Shown here: positions 9,439 to 17,822 of the stretch, piece by piece
Position numbering within the stretch: position 1 is the stretch's first letter
Layout: each line of letters starts with the position of its first letter
DNA from: JALOTE01 sp031422195
Lineage (GTDB): Bacteria; Pseudomonadota; Alphaproteobacteria; Rhizobiales; Rhizobiaceae
Reading direction: 5' to 3'
NCBI GenBank assembly: GCA_031422195.1
Contig: JANOPZ010000079.1
Location: forward strand, 14,489-78,488
DNA length: 64,000 bases
Made by a program: the position numbers and the translations under genes
Notes under the pieces: generated by a model
What the model saw: the letters and a program-made list of their open reading frames with translations, nothing else
What the model was told of the DNA's origin: nothing
Database searches by the model: none

Positions 9439-10602
9439 ATGAATTCGAACCGTACTGATCGTAGCGCGATTGCCGAATGGTGGCGCACCGTTGACCGCTG
9501 GTTCCTCGCGGCATTTTTGCTTCTCATGGGCATGGGTTTAGTGTTGTCATTTGCAGCCTCGCCATCGGTGGCTCAGCGTATTGGCGATGGAAAATTAGAT
9601 CCGATGCACTTCGTTGAGCGCCAATTTTTCTTTATGCTATTTGCATTTTTTGTATTGATTGTGGTTTCGTTCATGTCTGAAATCTGGGTCAGGCGTGCAG
9701 CCATGGTTTTATTTGCTGTATTTTTGCTGATGCTATTTTTGACATTGTTTTTGGGTGCAGAAGTAAAGGGATCCACCCGGTGGCTGCGCGTTGCGGGTAT
9801 TTCAGTTCAACCCTCTGAGTTCTTAAAGCCAACCTTTGTGGTTGTTTGCGCTTGGTTGTTTTCTATTCATGAAACGCGACCCAGCATCCCAGGCAATTTG
9901 CTGGCTATTTTAGTGTTTACAATTGTTGTTGGTATTTTGATTTTGCAACCGGATTTAGGTCAAACCATGTTGGTTGGCCTAACTTGGGGCGTTATGTTCT
10001 TCATGGCAGGTCTCTCGTGGATTTGGATTGTCGCCTTGGTGAGCTTTGCCGTTAGCGCCGGGTTTTTGATCTATTTGACGTTTGATCATGTGACACAACG
10101 TATTGATAAATTTATTACGGGTGAAGGTGAGATGTTTCAAATCGAAACGGCAATCCAAGCCATACAAAACGGCAGTTGGCTTGGCCGCGGCCCGGGTGAA
10201 GGCACCGTTAAACAGGTTTTGCCAGATAGCCACACAGACTTTGTCTTCGCGGTTGCAGGAGAGGAGTTTGGTATTATTGTTTGCGCTCTGATCGCATTGG
10301 TCTTTGCCTTTATAGTTATGCGCGCTTTGGCTTTTGCGTTTAGCGAAGAAGATGGTTTTAAGCGTCTGGCGGTTGCGGGTCTTGCCGCGAATTTTGGATT
10401 TCAAGCGCTGATCAATATGGCAGTGAATTTGCATTTAATGCCACCAAAAGGCATGACCCTGCCGTTTATATCCTATGGCGGTTCCTCGTTGACTGCGATT
10501 GCGATGGGGATGGGCATGATGCTTGCCTTGTCACGCAAACACCCTGACGCCGCTATCATGCCGCGCCAAAAATCGATGTTTACTAAAACCGCAATGGCGT
10601 GA
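9439..10602 (+). CDS. ftsW: Septal peptidoglycan glycosyltransferase FtsW
   Basis: A SEDS-family integral membrane protein (387 residues, about ten membrane segments) that polymerises lipid II glycan at the septum with FtsI. Family motifs seen are GSTRWLRVAGISVQPSEFLK, LQPDLGQTM, GEGTVKQVLPDSHTDFVFAV and LPFISYGGSS near the C-terminus. It directly follows mraY and is followed by murG with a four-base gap. Confidence 0.96.
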   Translation: MNSNRTDRSAIAEWWRTVDRWFLAAFLLLMGMGLVLSFAASPSVAQRIGDGKLDPMHFVERQFFFMLFAFFVLIVVSFMSEIWVRRAAMVLFAVFLLMLFLTLFLGAEVKGSTRWLRVAGISVQPSEFLKPTFVVVCAWLFSIHETRPSIPGNLLAILVFTIVVGILILQPDLGQTMLVGLTWGVMFFMAGLSWIWIVALVSFAVSAGFLIYLTFDHVTQRIDKFITGEGEMFQIETAIQAIQNGSWLGRGPGEGTVKQVLPDSHTDFVFAVAGEEFGIIVCALIALVFAFIVMRALAFAFSEEDGFKRLAVAGLAANFGFQALINMAVNLHLMPPKGMTLPFISYGGSSLTAIAMGMGMMLALSRKHPDAAIMPRQKSMFTKTAMA

Positions 10603-10606
10603 ACTG

Positions 10607-11734
10607 ATGACAGATAAAATTGCGTTTTTGTGCGCAGGTGGCACCGGCGGGCATTTGTTTCCGGCCGAAGCTTTGTCGGCCGAACTGACATTACGCGGTT
10701 GGACGACGCATCTACTCACTGATACCCGGGCGGAGCGTTTTGTTTCTGGATTTCCTGCCAGCCGAACGCATCGCATCCCTTCTGCAACGATCGCCGGCGG
10801 TAATCCGTTGGCGCTTTTGAAATCAGTTTTGGCTTTGGCTAAAGGCACATTTGCGGCACGCGCTTTGGCTGCAAAATTGAAGCCTTCAATTGTTGTTGGT
10901 TTTGGAGGTTACCCGTCTTTGCCACCCGTTTTGGGTGCAAAGTTGGCAGGCGTGCCAACGTTAATTCACGAACAAAACGCTGTGGCGGGCCGCGCCAACC
11001 GATTGCTGGCGCGGTTTGTAACGGCAATTGCGGGTGGTTTTTTAGACCAGAACTCCGGCACTTATTCGGCCAAAACTATTGCAACCGGCAACCCGGTTCG
11101 CCCGCTTGTGATTGAAGCGGCGGACATTCCATTTGTTGCCCCTCAATTGGAGGAGCCGTTTCAGCTCTTGGTCTTTGGCGGCAGTCAAGGTGCTCAGTTT
11201 TTTTCAACTGCAATTCCTTCTGCAATTGCTTTACTGCCCACTGAATTGCGCAAAAGGTTGGTCGTAACCCAGCAAGCGCGTAATGATGATATTGATTTGG
11301 CAAGAGCAGCTTACGCAGCTTTGGGTTTAAAGCCAGAACTTGCGCCGTTTTTCAGCGATATGCCGCTGCGAATTGCCAAAGCTCATTTTGTTATTTCGCG
11401 GTCTGGTGCTTCCACGGTTTCTGAAATCGCTGCCATTGGTAGGCCAGCTTTGTTGGTGCCTTACCCGCATGCGCTCGACCATGATCAGGCAGCCAATGCG
11501 GCAAAGTTGGCTGAAACGGGCGGAGTTGAAGTGATGCGGCAGGATCGTTTAACGCCGGAAAATATTGCTGCGCGTCTAAAAGTGGCAATGACAGACCCCG
11601 CCGGATTAACTCAAAAGGCAAATGCTGCAAAATCTGCCGGGAGGCCGAACGCTGCCTTATTGCTTGCTGATCTTGTGGAGGCTATGGCTTCGGGAACCTC
11701 TGTCACCGCATTCAAGGCCAATCTAAAAGGCTAA
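10607..11734 (+). CDS. murG: UDP-GlcNAc:lipid I N-acetylglucosaminyltransferase
   Basis: A GT-B glycosyltransferase at the inner face of the membrane that converts lipid I to lipid II. The N-terminal glycine loop GGTGGHLFPA is at residues 11-20, and a second loop appears as FGGSQGAQFF. The nucleotide-sugar side shows SRSGASTVSEIA and a DHDQAANA stretch. I use the ATG at 10607 (375 residues), which places the glycine loop at the usual distance. The longer open frame runs back into ftsW and is not supported by homology. Confidence 0.95.
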   Translation: MTDKIAFLCAGGTGGHLFPAEALSAELTLRGWTTHLLTDTRAERFVSGFPASRTHRIPSATIAGGNPLALLKSVLALAKGTFAARALAAKLKPSIVVGFGGYPSLPPVLGAKLAGVPTLIHEQNAVAGRANRLLARFVTAIAGGFLDQNSGTYSAKTIATGNPVRPLVIEAADIPFVAPQLEEPFQLLVFGGSQGAQFFSTAIPSAIALLPTELRKRLVVTQQARNDDIDLARAAYAALGLKPELAPFFSDMPLRIAKAHFVISRSGASTVSEIAAIGRPALLVPYPHALDHDQAANAAKLAETGGVEVMRQDRLTPENIAARLKVAMTDPAGLTQKANAAKSAGRPNAALLLADLVEAMASGTSVTAFKANLKG

Positions 11735-11741
11735 ACATCTT

Positions 11742-13142
11742 ATGAAAATGCCCCTCAACGTTGGCATCATCCATTTCGTCGGTATTGGCGGTATCGGGAT
11801 GAGCGGTATTGCTGAAGCGCTGCACACACTTGGCTATCGCGTGCAAGGCTCGGATATGAGCGACAATGCCAACGGCAAGCGCCTGCGCGCCAAAGGCATT
11901 AACGTGATGATTGGTCATAGTGCGGCCAATATCGGCGACGCTGAGGTGCTGGTGGTTTCAACTGCAATTAAACAAGATAATCCTGAATTGGTGGCTGCAC
12001 GCGCCAATGCGATACCCGTTGTGCGCCGCGCTGAAATGCTAGCCGAATTAATGCGGTTTCGGCAAGCTGTCGCAATTGGTGGCACACACGGTAAAACCAC
12101 AACCACCTCAATGGTTGGCACTTTGCTTGATGCAGGCGGGTTCGATCCGACCGTGATCAATGGCGGCATCATTAATGCCTATGGCACCAATGCGCGTATG
12201 GGTTCAGGCAATTGGATGGTTGTTGAGGCTGACGAAAGCGATGGCACGTTTTTGAAGCTGCCAGCTGAGGTTGCAATTGTCACCAACATCGACCCCGAGC
12301 ATTTGGACCATTACGGTAATTTTGATGCGGTCCGTGCAGCGTTCCGCCAGTTTGTTGAAAACGTGCCATTTTATGGGTTTGGCGTGATGTGCATCGACCA
12401 TCCTGAAGTTCAGGCGCTGGTGGGCAAGATCGATGATCGCCGGGTGGTGACTTATGGCGCAAACCCGCAAGCTGACGTGCGTTTTGAAAATGTGCGCGCC
12501 AATGGTGCAGGTAGTATTTTCGACATCGTCATCCGCAACCGTAAGGCCGACACGGCACACCGGATTGACGGTTTGCGCTTGCCGATGCCGGGCCTTCATA
12601 ATGTAGCCAATGCCACCGCCGCTATTACTGTGGCCCATGAGTTGGGAATTACCGACGAAGCCATTCAAAAAGGCTTGGCTGCCTTTAGCGGGGTAAAACG
12701 ACGTTTCACGCATGTTGGCGAATTTAATGGCGCGCAGATTTATGATGATTATGCGCACCACCCCGTTGAGATCAAAGCTGTATTGCAAGCGGCACGAGCT
12801 TCTACAACATCCCGCGTTTTGGCTGTGGTTCAGCCACACAGGTATTCACGGTTGAATGACTTGTTTGATGATTTTGCGGCCTGTTTCAATGAAGCTGATA
12901 CCGTAATTGTGTTGCCGGTTTATGAGGCTGGCGAAGCGCCAATTGAAGGCGTGACGTCAGAGGCATTGGTCATGCGCGCGCGCTCAGCCGGTCACCGTGA
13001 CGCGCGTTATGCAGCAGGCCCACAGGATGTGATCGGCTTGCTTAAAGATATGGCGCAGCCCGGCGATTATATTTTGATGATGGGTGCAGGCAACATCACG
13101 CAATATGCCGCTGATTTGCCCGCGCAATTGGCTTCAAGCTGA
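11742..13142 (+). CDS. murC: UDP-N-acetylmuramate--L-alanine ligase
   Basis: The first Mur ligase, which joins L-Ala to UDP-MurNAc with ATP. It has 466 residues. The start MKMPLNVGIIHFVGIGGIGM contains the UDP-binding Rossmann glycine motif. The ATP P-loop GTHGKTT is at 114-120, with EADESDGTFL and the C-terminal DDYAHHPVEI typical of MurC. Its product is the substrate for the next ligase, which in this window appears to be the MurD2-type enzyme encoded at 31376. Confidence 0.97.
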   Translation: MKMPLNVGIIHFVGIGGIGMSGIAEALHTLGYRVQGSDMSDNANGKRLRAKGINVMIGHSAANIGDAEVLVVSTAIKQDNPELVAARANAIPVVRRAEMLAELMRFRQAVAIGGTHGKTTTTSMVGTLLDAGGFDPTVINGGIINAYGTNARMGSGNWMVVEADESDGTFLKLPAEVAIVTNIDPEHLDHYGNFDAVRAAFRQFVENVPFYGFGVMCIDHPEVQALVGKIDDRRVVTYGANPQADVRFENVRANGAGSIFDIVIRNRKADTAHRIDGLRLPMPGLHNVANATAAITVAHELGITDEAIQKGLAAFSGVKRRFTHVGEFNGAQIYDDYAHHPVEIKAVLQAARASTTSRVLAVVQPHRYSRLNDLFDDFAACFNEADTVIVLPVYEAGEAPIEGVTSEALVMRARSAGHRDARYAAGPQDVIGLLKDMAQPGDYILMMGAGNITQYAADLPAQLASS

Positions 13143-14119
13143 TGAACGGGCAGGCCATTCTTGAAAGCCTTGGGCCATCTGGCGCCGATTTGCGCGGACG
13201 CGTAACACTTGATGCGGCCATGGATAAAATCACATGGTTCCGTGCAGGTGGCACTGCTGATTTGCTGTTTCAGCCTGCTGACGCGGATGATTTAGCCGCT
13301 TTTTTCAAAATGCTGCCGATGGACGTGTCCGTCACAATTGTCGGAATTGGTTCCAATTTGCTGGTGCGCGACGGTGGTATTGCCGGTGTCGTCATCCGGC
13401 TTTCGGCCAAAGGGTTTGGCGCAATCAAGGTTTTAAGTGCCACGGATATTGAGGCCGGTGCGATTGCGCTTGATAAGCAAGTTGCAGCCGCCGCGCTTGA
13501 GGCAGGCATTGGTGGATTTTATTTTTACCATGGCATTCCCGGATCGATTGGTGGCGCTTTGCGCATGAATGCAGGGGCCAATGGCGTTGAGACTATCAAC
13601 CGCGTTATTACGGTTCGCGGTGTCTCGCGGGCCGGAGAAAAGGTTGAATTATCATTGGCTGATATGGGTTACACTTACCGGCACTCGTCTGCGCCAGATG
13701 ACATTGTATTTACCTCGGCGCTCTTGCGTGGTGAACGGGCTGATAAAGATGAAATCCGCCGTTTGATGGATGAGGTGCAGCATCATCGTGAAACCGTGCA
13801 GCCGGTAAAAGAAAAAACGGGTGGTTCGACATTCAAGAATCCCGAAGGCGAAAATGGTGAAGTTCTTTCTGCTTGGAAAGAAATCGACAAAGCCGGTTGC
13901 CGCGGACTTATGGTGGGCGGCGCGCAAATGAGCCCCATGCATTGCAATTTTATGATCAATACCGGCACTGCAACTGCACATGATTTAGAATTGCTGGGAG
14001 AAACTGTCCGCGCACGGGTGCTTGAACATTCCGGGGTTCGCTTGGAATGGGAAATCAAACGACTTGGCCGGTTTATGCCCGGGACAAGTGTTGAGCCGTT
14101 TTTGGGGCGGATGCTTTGA
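13142..14119 (+). CDS. murB: UDP-N-acetylenolpyruvoylglucosamine reductase
   Basis: An FAD flavoprotein that reduces UDP-GlcNAc-enolpyruvate to UDP-MurNAc with NADPH. It has 325 residues and a type IIa-like layout: an FAD-binding part with GIGSNLLVRDGG and the IPGSIGGALRMNAGA motif, the YRHSS segment, and the proton-donor serine in GGSTFKNPEG. The C-terminal Glu is in RLEWEIKRLG. The start overlaps the murC stop (TGATG), and the stop overlaps the next start the same way. Confidence 0.96.
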   Translation: MNGQAILESLGPSGADLRGRVTLDAAMDKITWFRAGGTADLLFQPADADDLAAFFKMLPMDVSVTIVGIGSNLLVRDGGIAGVVIRLSAKGFGAIKVLSATDIEAGAIALDKQVAAAALEAGIGGFYFYHGIPGSIGGALRMNAGANGVETINRVITVRGVSRAGEKVELSLADMGYTYRHSSAPDDIVFTSALLRGERADKDEIRRLMDEVQHHRETVQPVKEKTGGSTFKNPEGENGEVLSAWKEIDKAGCRGLMVGGAQMSPMHCNFMINTGTATAHDLELLGETVRARVLEHSGVRLEWEIKRLGRFMPGTSVEPFLGRML

Positions 14120-14553
14120 TGATAATTAAAGGCACTGTTTGGGCAATTGCGACTTTTGTTGTGGCTTTGGTTTTTATTGCCGGCGACAGTTTTATCATTC
14201 CAAACGTGATGCGCCCGCTTTTTAAGTCTTATCTTCAAGATCATATGTTGGATAATTTGCGGCTTATGCCAGCAGCTTTGTTTTACCTCATTCAGATCGG
14301 TGGATTAGTTAATCTAGCGGTAAAACCGGCCATGAAGCTCGGTTCAAATAAAGTGGCATTGGTCAATGGCGCAGTTTTGGGGCTCGTTGCTTATTCTTGT
14401 TATGAGATGACAAGCTGGACCATTATGAGCCGTTGGCACTTAAACCTAGTGCTGGTTGATACAGCTTGGGGCACGCTGATTTCAGCCGTTTCTGCTTGGT
14501 GCGGTGCTCTGGCAGGGCGTCGGTGGCAAGAGCGCACACCAGAATTGAAATAA
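14119..14553 (+). CDS. DUF2177 family membrane protein
   Basis: A 144-residue protein with four predicted membrane segments (about residues 5-22, 45-65, 72-95, 110-130). The pattern of an FYLIQIGGLVNLAVKPA segment, then LGLVAYSCYEMTSW, then VDTAWGT is that of DUF2177. I know of no established function. It is translationally coupled to murB (TGATG at 14117-14121) and lies inside the dcw cluster before ddl. Whether it serves wall synthesis is open. Confidence 0.75.
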   Translation: MIIKGTVWAIATFVVALVFIAGDSFIIPNVMRPLFKSYLQDHMLDNLRLMPAALFYLIQIGGLVNLAVKPAMKLGSNKVALVNGAVLGLVAYSCYEMTSWTIMSRWHLNLVLVDTAWGTLISAVSAWCGALAGRRWQERTPELK

Positions 14554-14584
14554 TTGCGGACCTTAAAAGAATCTTTCTCAAACG

Positions 14585-14640
14585 TTAACAACTTTAACGC
14601 TTTTCTAACTATGCGCGTCGCACAGTCATGTCTCGTTAAC
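14585..14640 (+). promoter_or_regulatory. Candidate promoter/CtrA-like region for ddl-ftsQAZ
   Basis: The 109 bp between the DUF2177 gene and ddl is the largest gap inside the dcw cluster. It holds TTAA-N5-TTAAC at 14585-14598 and a further TTAAC at 14636-14640. These resemble CtrA half-sites, but the first pair has a spacing two bases short of consensus. An internal promoter before ddl-ftsQ-ftsA is known in other alphaproteobacteria. This one is inference. Confidence 0.25.
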
Positions 14641-14662
14641 CGTGGTTGGAAAGTGTGCGTTA

Positions 14663-15583
14663 ATGTCTGGCAGGCACGTGGCAGTTTTGATGGGAGGGCT
14701 TTCTTCGGAAAGGCCTGTTAGCCTATCATCCGGCAAGGCTTGCGCCGATGCATTAGAATCGGTTGGCTATCATGTCTCACGCATTGATGTTGGCCGCGAT
14801 ATTGCCAGTGTTCTGAGCGGGCTAAGGCCGGATGTGGCGTTTAACGCGCTTCATGGGCCTTTTGGCGAAGACGGTACCATTCAAGGCATTCTAGAATATT
14901 TGCAAATTCCCTATACCCATTCTGGCCTGCTTGCTTCAGCGCTGGCAATGGATAAGGGTCAAGCCAAGATTGTTGCTGCGGCTGCTGGTGTTAAGGTTGC
15001 TGAGAGCCGCATCATGGACCGCAACGATATTGCCCATGAACACCCGATTGCACCGCCTTATGTCATTAAGCCGGTTGCGGAAGGCTCAAGTTTTGGCGTG
15101 ATCATTGTGCAGGCAGGCGCAACCAACCCGCCGCAATCCATTCATGGCACCGACTGGACGTACGGCGACCGCGTCATGGTGGAGCGTTATATTCCGGGGC
15201 GCGAATTGACATGTGCGGTGATCGGCGACCGCTCGCTCGGCGTCACTGAAATCATTCCGCTGGGCCAAGAATTTTATGATTTTGATTCAAAATATAGAAA
15301 TGGTGGCTCAAAACACCAATGCCCTGCCGAACTTTCACAGTCTGTTTACCAAGATATTGAAAAGATGGCAGTTGAGGCACACCGCGCAATCGGCTGTCGC
15401 GGCGTCTCACGAAGTGACTTTAGGTATGACGACAAGGGTTCAGGTGACGTAATCTGGCTTGAGGTAAATACCCAGCCCGGCATGACGCCAACCTCCCTGG
15501 TGCCGGAATTGGCTAACCACGCTGGCATGTCGTTTGCAGAACTGGTGGACTGGATTGTGAAGGACGCATCGTGCGGGCGCTAA
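14663..15583 (+). CDS. ddl: D-alanine--D-alanine ligase
   Basis: An ATP-grasp enzyme that makes the D-Ala-D-Ala dipeptide used by MurF. It has 306 residues from the ATG at 14663, with GGAAAG about nine bases upstream. Motifs are VLMGGLSSERPVSLSSG at the start, NALHGPFGEDGTIQG, the ATP-binding KPVAEGSSFGV, and the metal and substrate site LEVNTQPGMTPTSL. A GTG at 14642 would extend the frame by seven residues without homology support. Confidence 0.96.
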   Translation: MSGRHVAVLMGGLSSERPVSLSSGKACADALESVGYHVSRIDVGRDIASVLSGLRPDVAFNALHGPFGEDGTIQGILEYLQIPYTHSGLLASALAMDKGQAKIVAAAAGVKVAESRIMDRNDIAHEHPIAPPYVIKPVAEGSSFGVIIVQAGATNPPQSIHGTDWTYGDRVMVERYIPGRELTCAVIGDRSLGVTEIIPLGQEFYDFDSKYRNGGSKHQCPAELSQSVYQDIEKMAVEAHRAIGCRGVSRSDFRYDDKGSGDVIWLEVNTQPGMTPTSLVPELANHAGMSFAELVDWIVKDASCGR

Positions 15584-16476
15584 AAGACACCAGATACAGA
15601 AGCTTGAACGGCATTGATGAAAGCCATTTGCTTTTACCGCGTCCTCTGCGCGTCGCTGTGCGATTTGCAAAACGGTTTGCCACTGGCGGCGTTGCATTGC
15701 CAAAATATCTTGGCGTCACGCTGGCATTTGGATTTTTAGCTGCTACGGCTGTCTATGGCACATGGCAGGCTGGCATGATGCCGGGCCTCGTCGCCCAAAC
15801 TGCCAACCATGCAGGCCTATCTGTCGACGCAATCAAAATTACGGGTCATCAACGCACGACACAAGCTGAGGTTTTGGTGGCGCTTGGTTTTGACGCCAAC
15901 CCTTCGATTATCAATCTTGATGTCGAGAGGGCTCGTTTGAATTTGTTGCAATTGCCGTGGGTGGCATCTGCAAGTGTCGGCAAAGCCTACCCAAGCGCAG
16001 TGAGCGTTGAGATTGTGGAGAAGAAGGCCGGTGCCATATGGCAAAATGGTACCGAGATTGTAGCACTTGACGATACTGGCGCGGCCATTGGCCCGGCCCG
16101 ATTGGCGGGCGACCGGGCGTTGCCGGCTTTTGTCGGCGAAGGGGCTGATAAAACCGGCTTGCAGTTTGTAGCTCTGGTTCGTGCAAATGCGCCTTTATTG
16201 GCAGATCAGGTCAAGGTTCATATCCGGATTGCGGACCGCCGCTGGGATTTGTTGATGATGAATGGTGTGACTGTAAAGCTTCCGGAGATTGAAGCAGAGC
16301 TGGCGTTGGCAACGCTCAATGATATGCAAGCAAATTTCGAAGTGTTGGGGCGCGATGTGACCTCAATTGACTTGCGCATTGTTGGGCGCACCGCACTTGG
16401 CCTTGGCGAAACAGCATTGGCACAATTATTCCCGCCAAAAGACGGTGAAGCAAAAGTGGGCGAGAAAATACAATGA
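15571..16476 (+). CDS. ftsQ: Cell division protein FtsQ
   Basis: A bitopic divisome scaffold protein of 301 residues. A basic cytoplasmic tail of about 45 residues precedes one membrane segment (about 48-68). A POTRA domain follows (AIKITGHQRTTQAEVLVALG, with the LPWVASASVGKAYP segment), then the beta domain with KKAGAIWQNG. The GTG start at 15571 overlaps the end of ddl by 13 bases. The stop overlaps ftsA (ATGA). Confidence 0.93.
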   Translation: MRALKDTRYRSLNGIDESHLLLPRPLRVAVRFAKRFATGGVALPKYLGVTLAFGFLAATAVYGTWQAGMMPGLVAQTANHAGLSVDAIKITGHQRTTQAEVLVALGFDANPSIINLDVERARLNLLQLPWVASASVGKAYPSAVSVEIVEKKAGAIWQNGTEIVALDDTGAAIGPARLAGDRALPAFVGEGADKTGLQFVALVRANAPLLADQVKVHIRIADRRWDLLMMNGVTVKLPEIEAELALATLNDMQANFEVLGRDVTSIDLRIVGRTALGLGETALAQLFPPKDGEAKVGEKIQ

Positions 16477-17753
16477 GCCGCGCTGCACCCCGCACAGAAA
16501 CCGTTTCCGTTTTGGATATTGGTTCAACCAAAATTACCTGCATTATTGCGCGTCTTAAACCTTGCGATGATATGGATGTGCTGCATGGCCGTACCCACCG
16601 TATTGAAGTGGCCGGTATCGGGCATCAAAAATCGCGCGGCATAAAATCTGGTTTCGTCGTGAACTTGGATGAAGCTGAGCAAGCTATCCGCATGGCGGTT
16701 GATACTGCTGAACGCATGGCCGGCCTGACTGTGGAGTCACTTATCGTCAACACCTCAGCCGGGCGTTTGAAAAGCACGATTATTTCGGCAAATATTGCGC
16801 TCAACGGCCAAACCGTAACGCAGGCTGATGTCCGCAAAGTTGTTGCTACCGGTATGCAGCGTTGCTCGCAAACCGATCGCGAGATTGTCCATGCTTTTCC
16901 GACAGCCTTCACACTTGATGGCGATATTGGCATTGCCGACCCTATTGGGCTCAGTGGTGATACGCTTGGCGTCTCGATCCATTTGATGACGGCGGATAGC
17001 GGGCCATTACGTAACCTTGAGCTTTGCGTGAATCGTGCCCATTTGGCGGTTGCCAGTTTTGTGGCCACGCCATTTGCCAGCGGCCTTGCGGCTTTGGTTG
17101 CAGACGAGTCTCAACTTGGCGCAGCCTGTGTGGATTTCGGCGGCGGGACAACATCAATTGGCATATTTTCAGGCGGCAAGTTTGTCCATGGTACTGTTCT
17201 ACCCATCGGCGGCCAGCATATCACGATGGATATCGCCCGTGGATTGTCGGTTTCTCTGGATGATGCTGAGCGCCTTAAAGTCATGCACGGTTCTGCACTT
17301 TCTCTGGCAAGCGACGATCATGATATGATCGTCACACAGGCCATCGGCTCTGTCGGCACAGATGGCAACCTGCAGATTCCCCGCGCTTTACTGTCGCGTA
17401 TTATTGCTGCGCGGGTTGAAGAAACCCTTGAACATGTGCGTGACGCGATTGCTGCTTCAGGCATGGCACCGGCGATCGGCAAACGATTAATCATTACTGG
17501 CGGTGGCTCACAATTAACCGGTCTTGGCGAAGTTACGCGCCGTGTGCTTGGCCGCAACCCGCGCCTCGGCCGCCCGCTTGGCGTTGCTAAATTGCCTGAA
17601 ACAGCCAAAGGCCCGGCGTTCTCATCGATCGCCGGTTTAACCATTCACCCGCAGCTTGCGGAATTTGACATGAACACCCGGAATACGCGTGACCGAAATG
17701 TTCTTACTGGAACTTTGGGTCGTTTCAGCGCGTGGTTCAGGGATAATTTTTAA
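16473..17753 (+). CDS. ftsA: Cell division protein FtsA
   Basis: An actin-like ATPase that tethers FtsZ filaments to the membrane and recruits late divisome proteins. It has 426 residues. Phosphate-1 motif VLDIGSTKITCII is near residue 15, phosphate-2 is in CVDFGGGTTSIGIF, and the adenosine motif is in LIITGGGSQLTG. The C-terminal stretch with FSAWFRDNF is an amphipathic helix, as needed for membrane targeting. Confidence 0.96.
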   Translation: MSRAAPRTETVSVLDIGSTKITCIIARLKPCDDMDVLHGRTHRIEVAGIGHQKSRGIKSGFVVNLDEAEQAIRMAVDTAERMAGLTVESLIVNTSAGRLKSTIISANIALNGQTVTQADVRKVVATGMQRCSQTDREIVHAFPTAFTLDGDIGIADPIGLSGDTLGVSIHLMTADSGPLRNLELCVNRAHLAVASFVATPFASGLAALVADESQLGAACVDFGGGTTSIGIFSGGKFVHGTVLPIGGQHITMDIARGLSVSLDDAERLKVMHGSALSLASDDHDMIVTQAIGSVGTDGNLQIPRALLSRIIAARVEETLEHVRDAIAASGMAPAIGKRLIITGGGSQLTGLGEVTRRVLGRNPRLGRPLGVAKLPETAKGPAFSSIAGLTIHPQLAEFDMNTRNTRDRNVLTGTLGRFSAWFRDNF

Positions 17754-17822
17754 CTCAACTTCCGGCTTGGCCGGGGCGCTGCCTTGGGGAAGGTGGCAAG
17801 CAGTCTTCGAAAGGACAGCAAA

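Noticed and set aside
10523..10606. Longer N-terminus for murG
   Set aside because: It overlaps the end of ftsW, and the glycine loop already sits at the normal place with ATG 10607.
17784..17822. Upstream start for ftsZ
   Set aside because: AAGGA is spaced correctly for ATG 17823, and the extra residues match nothing.
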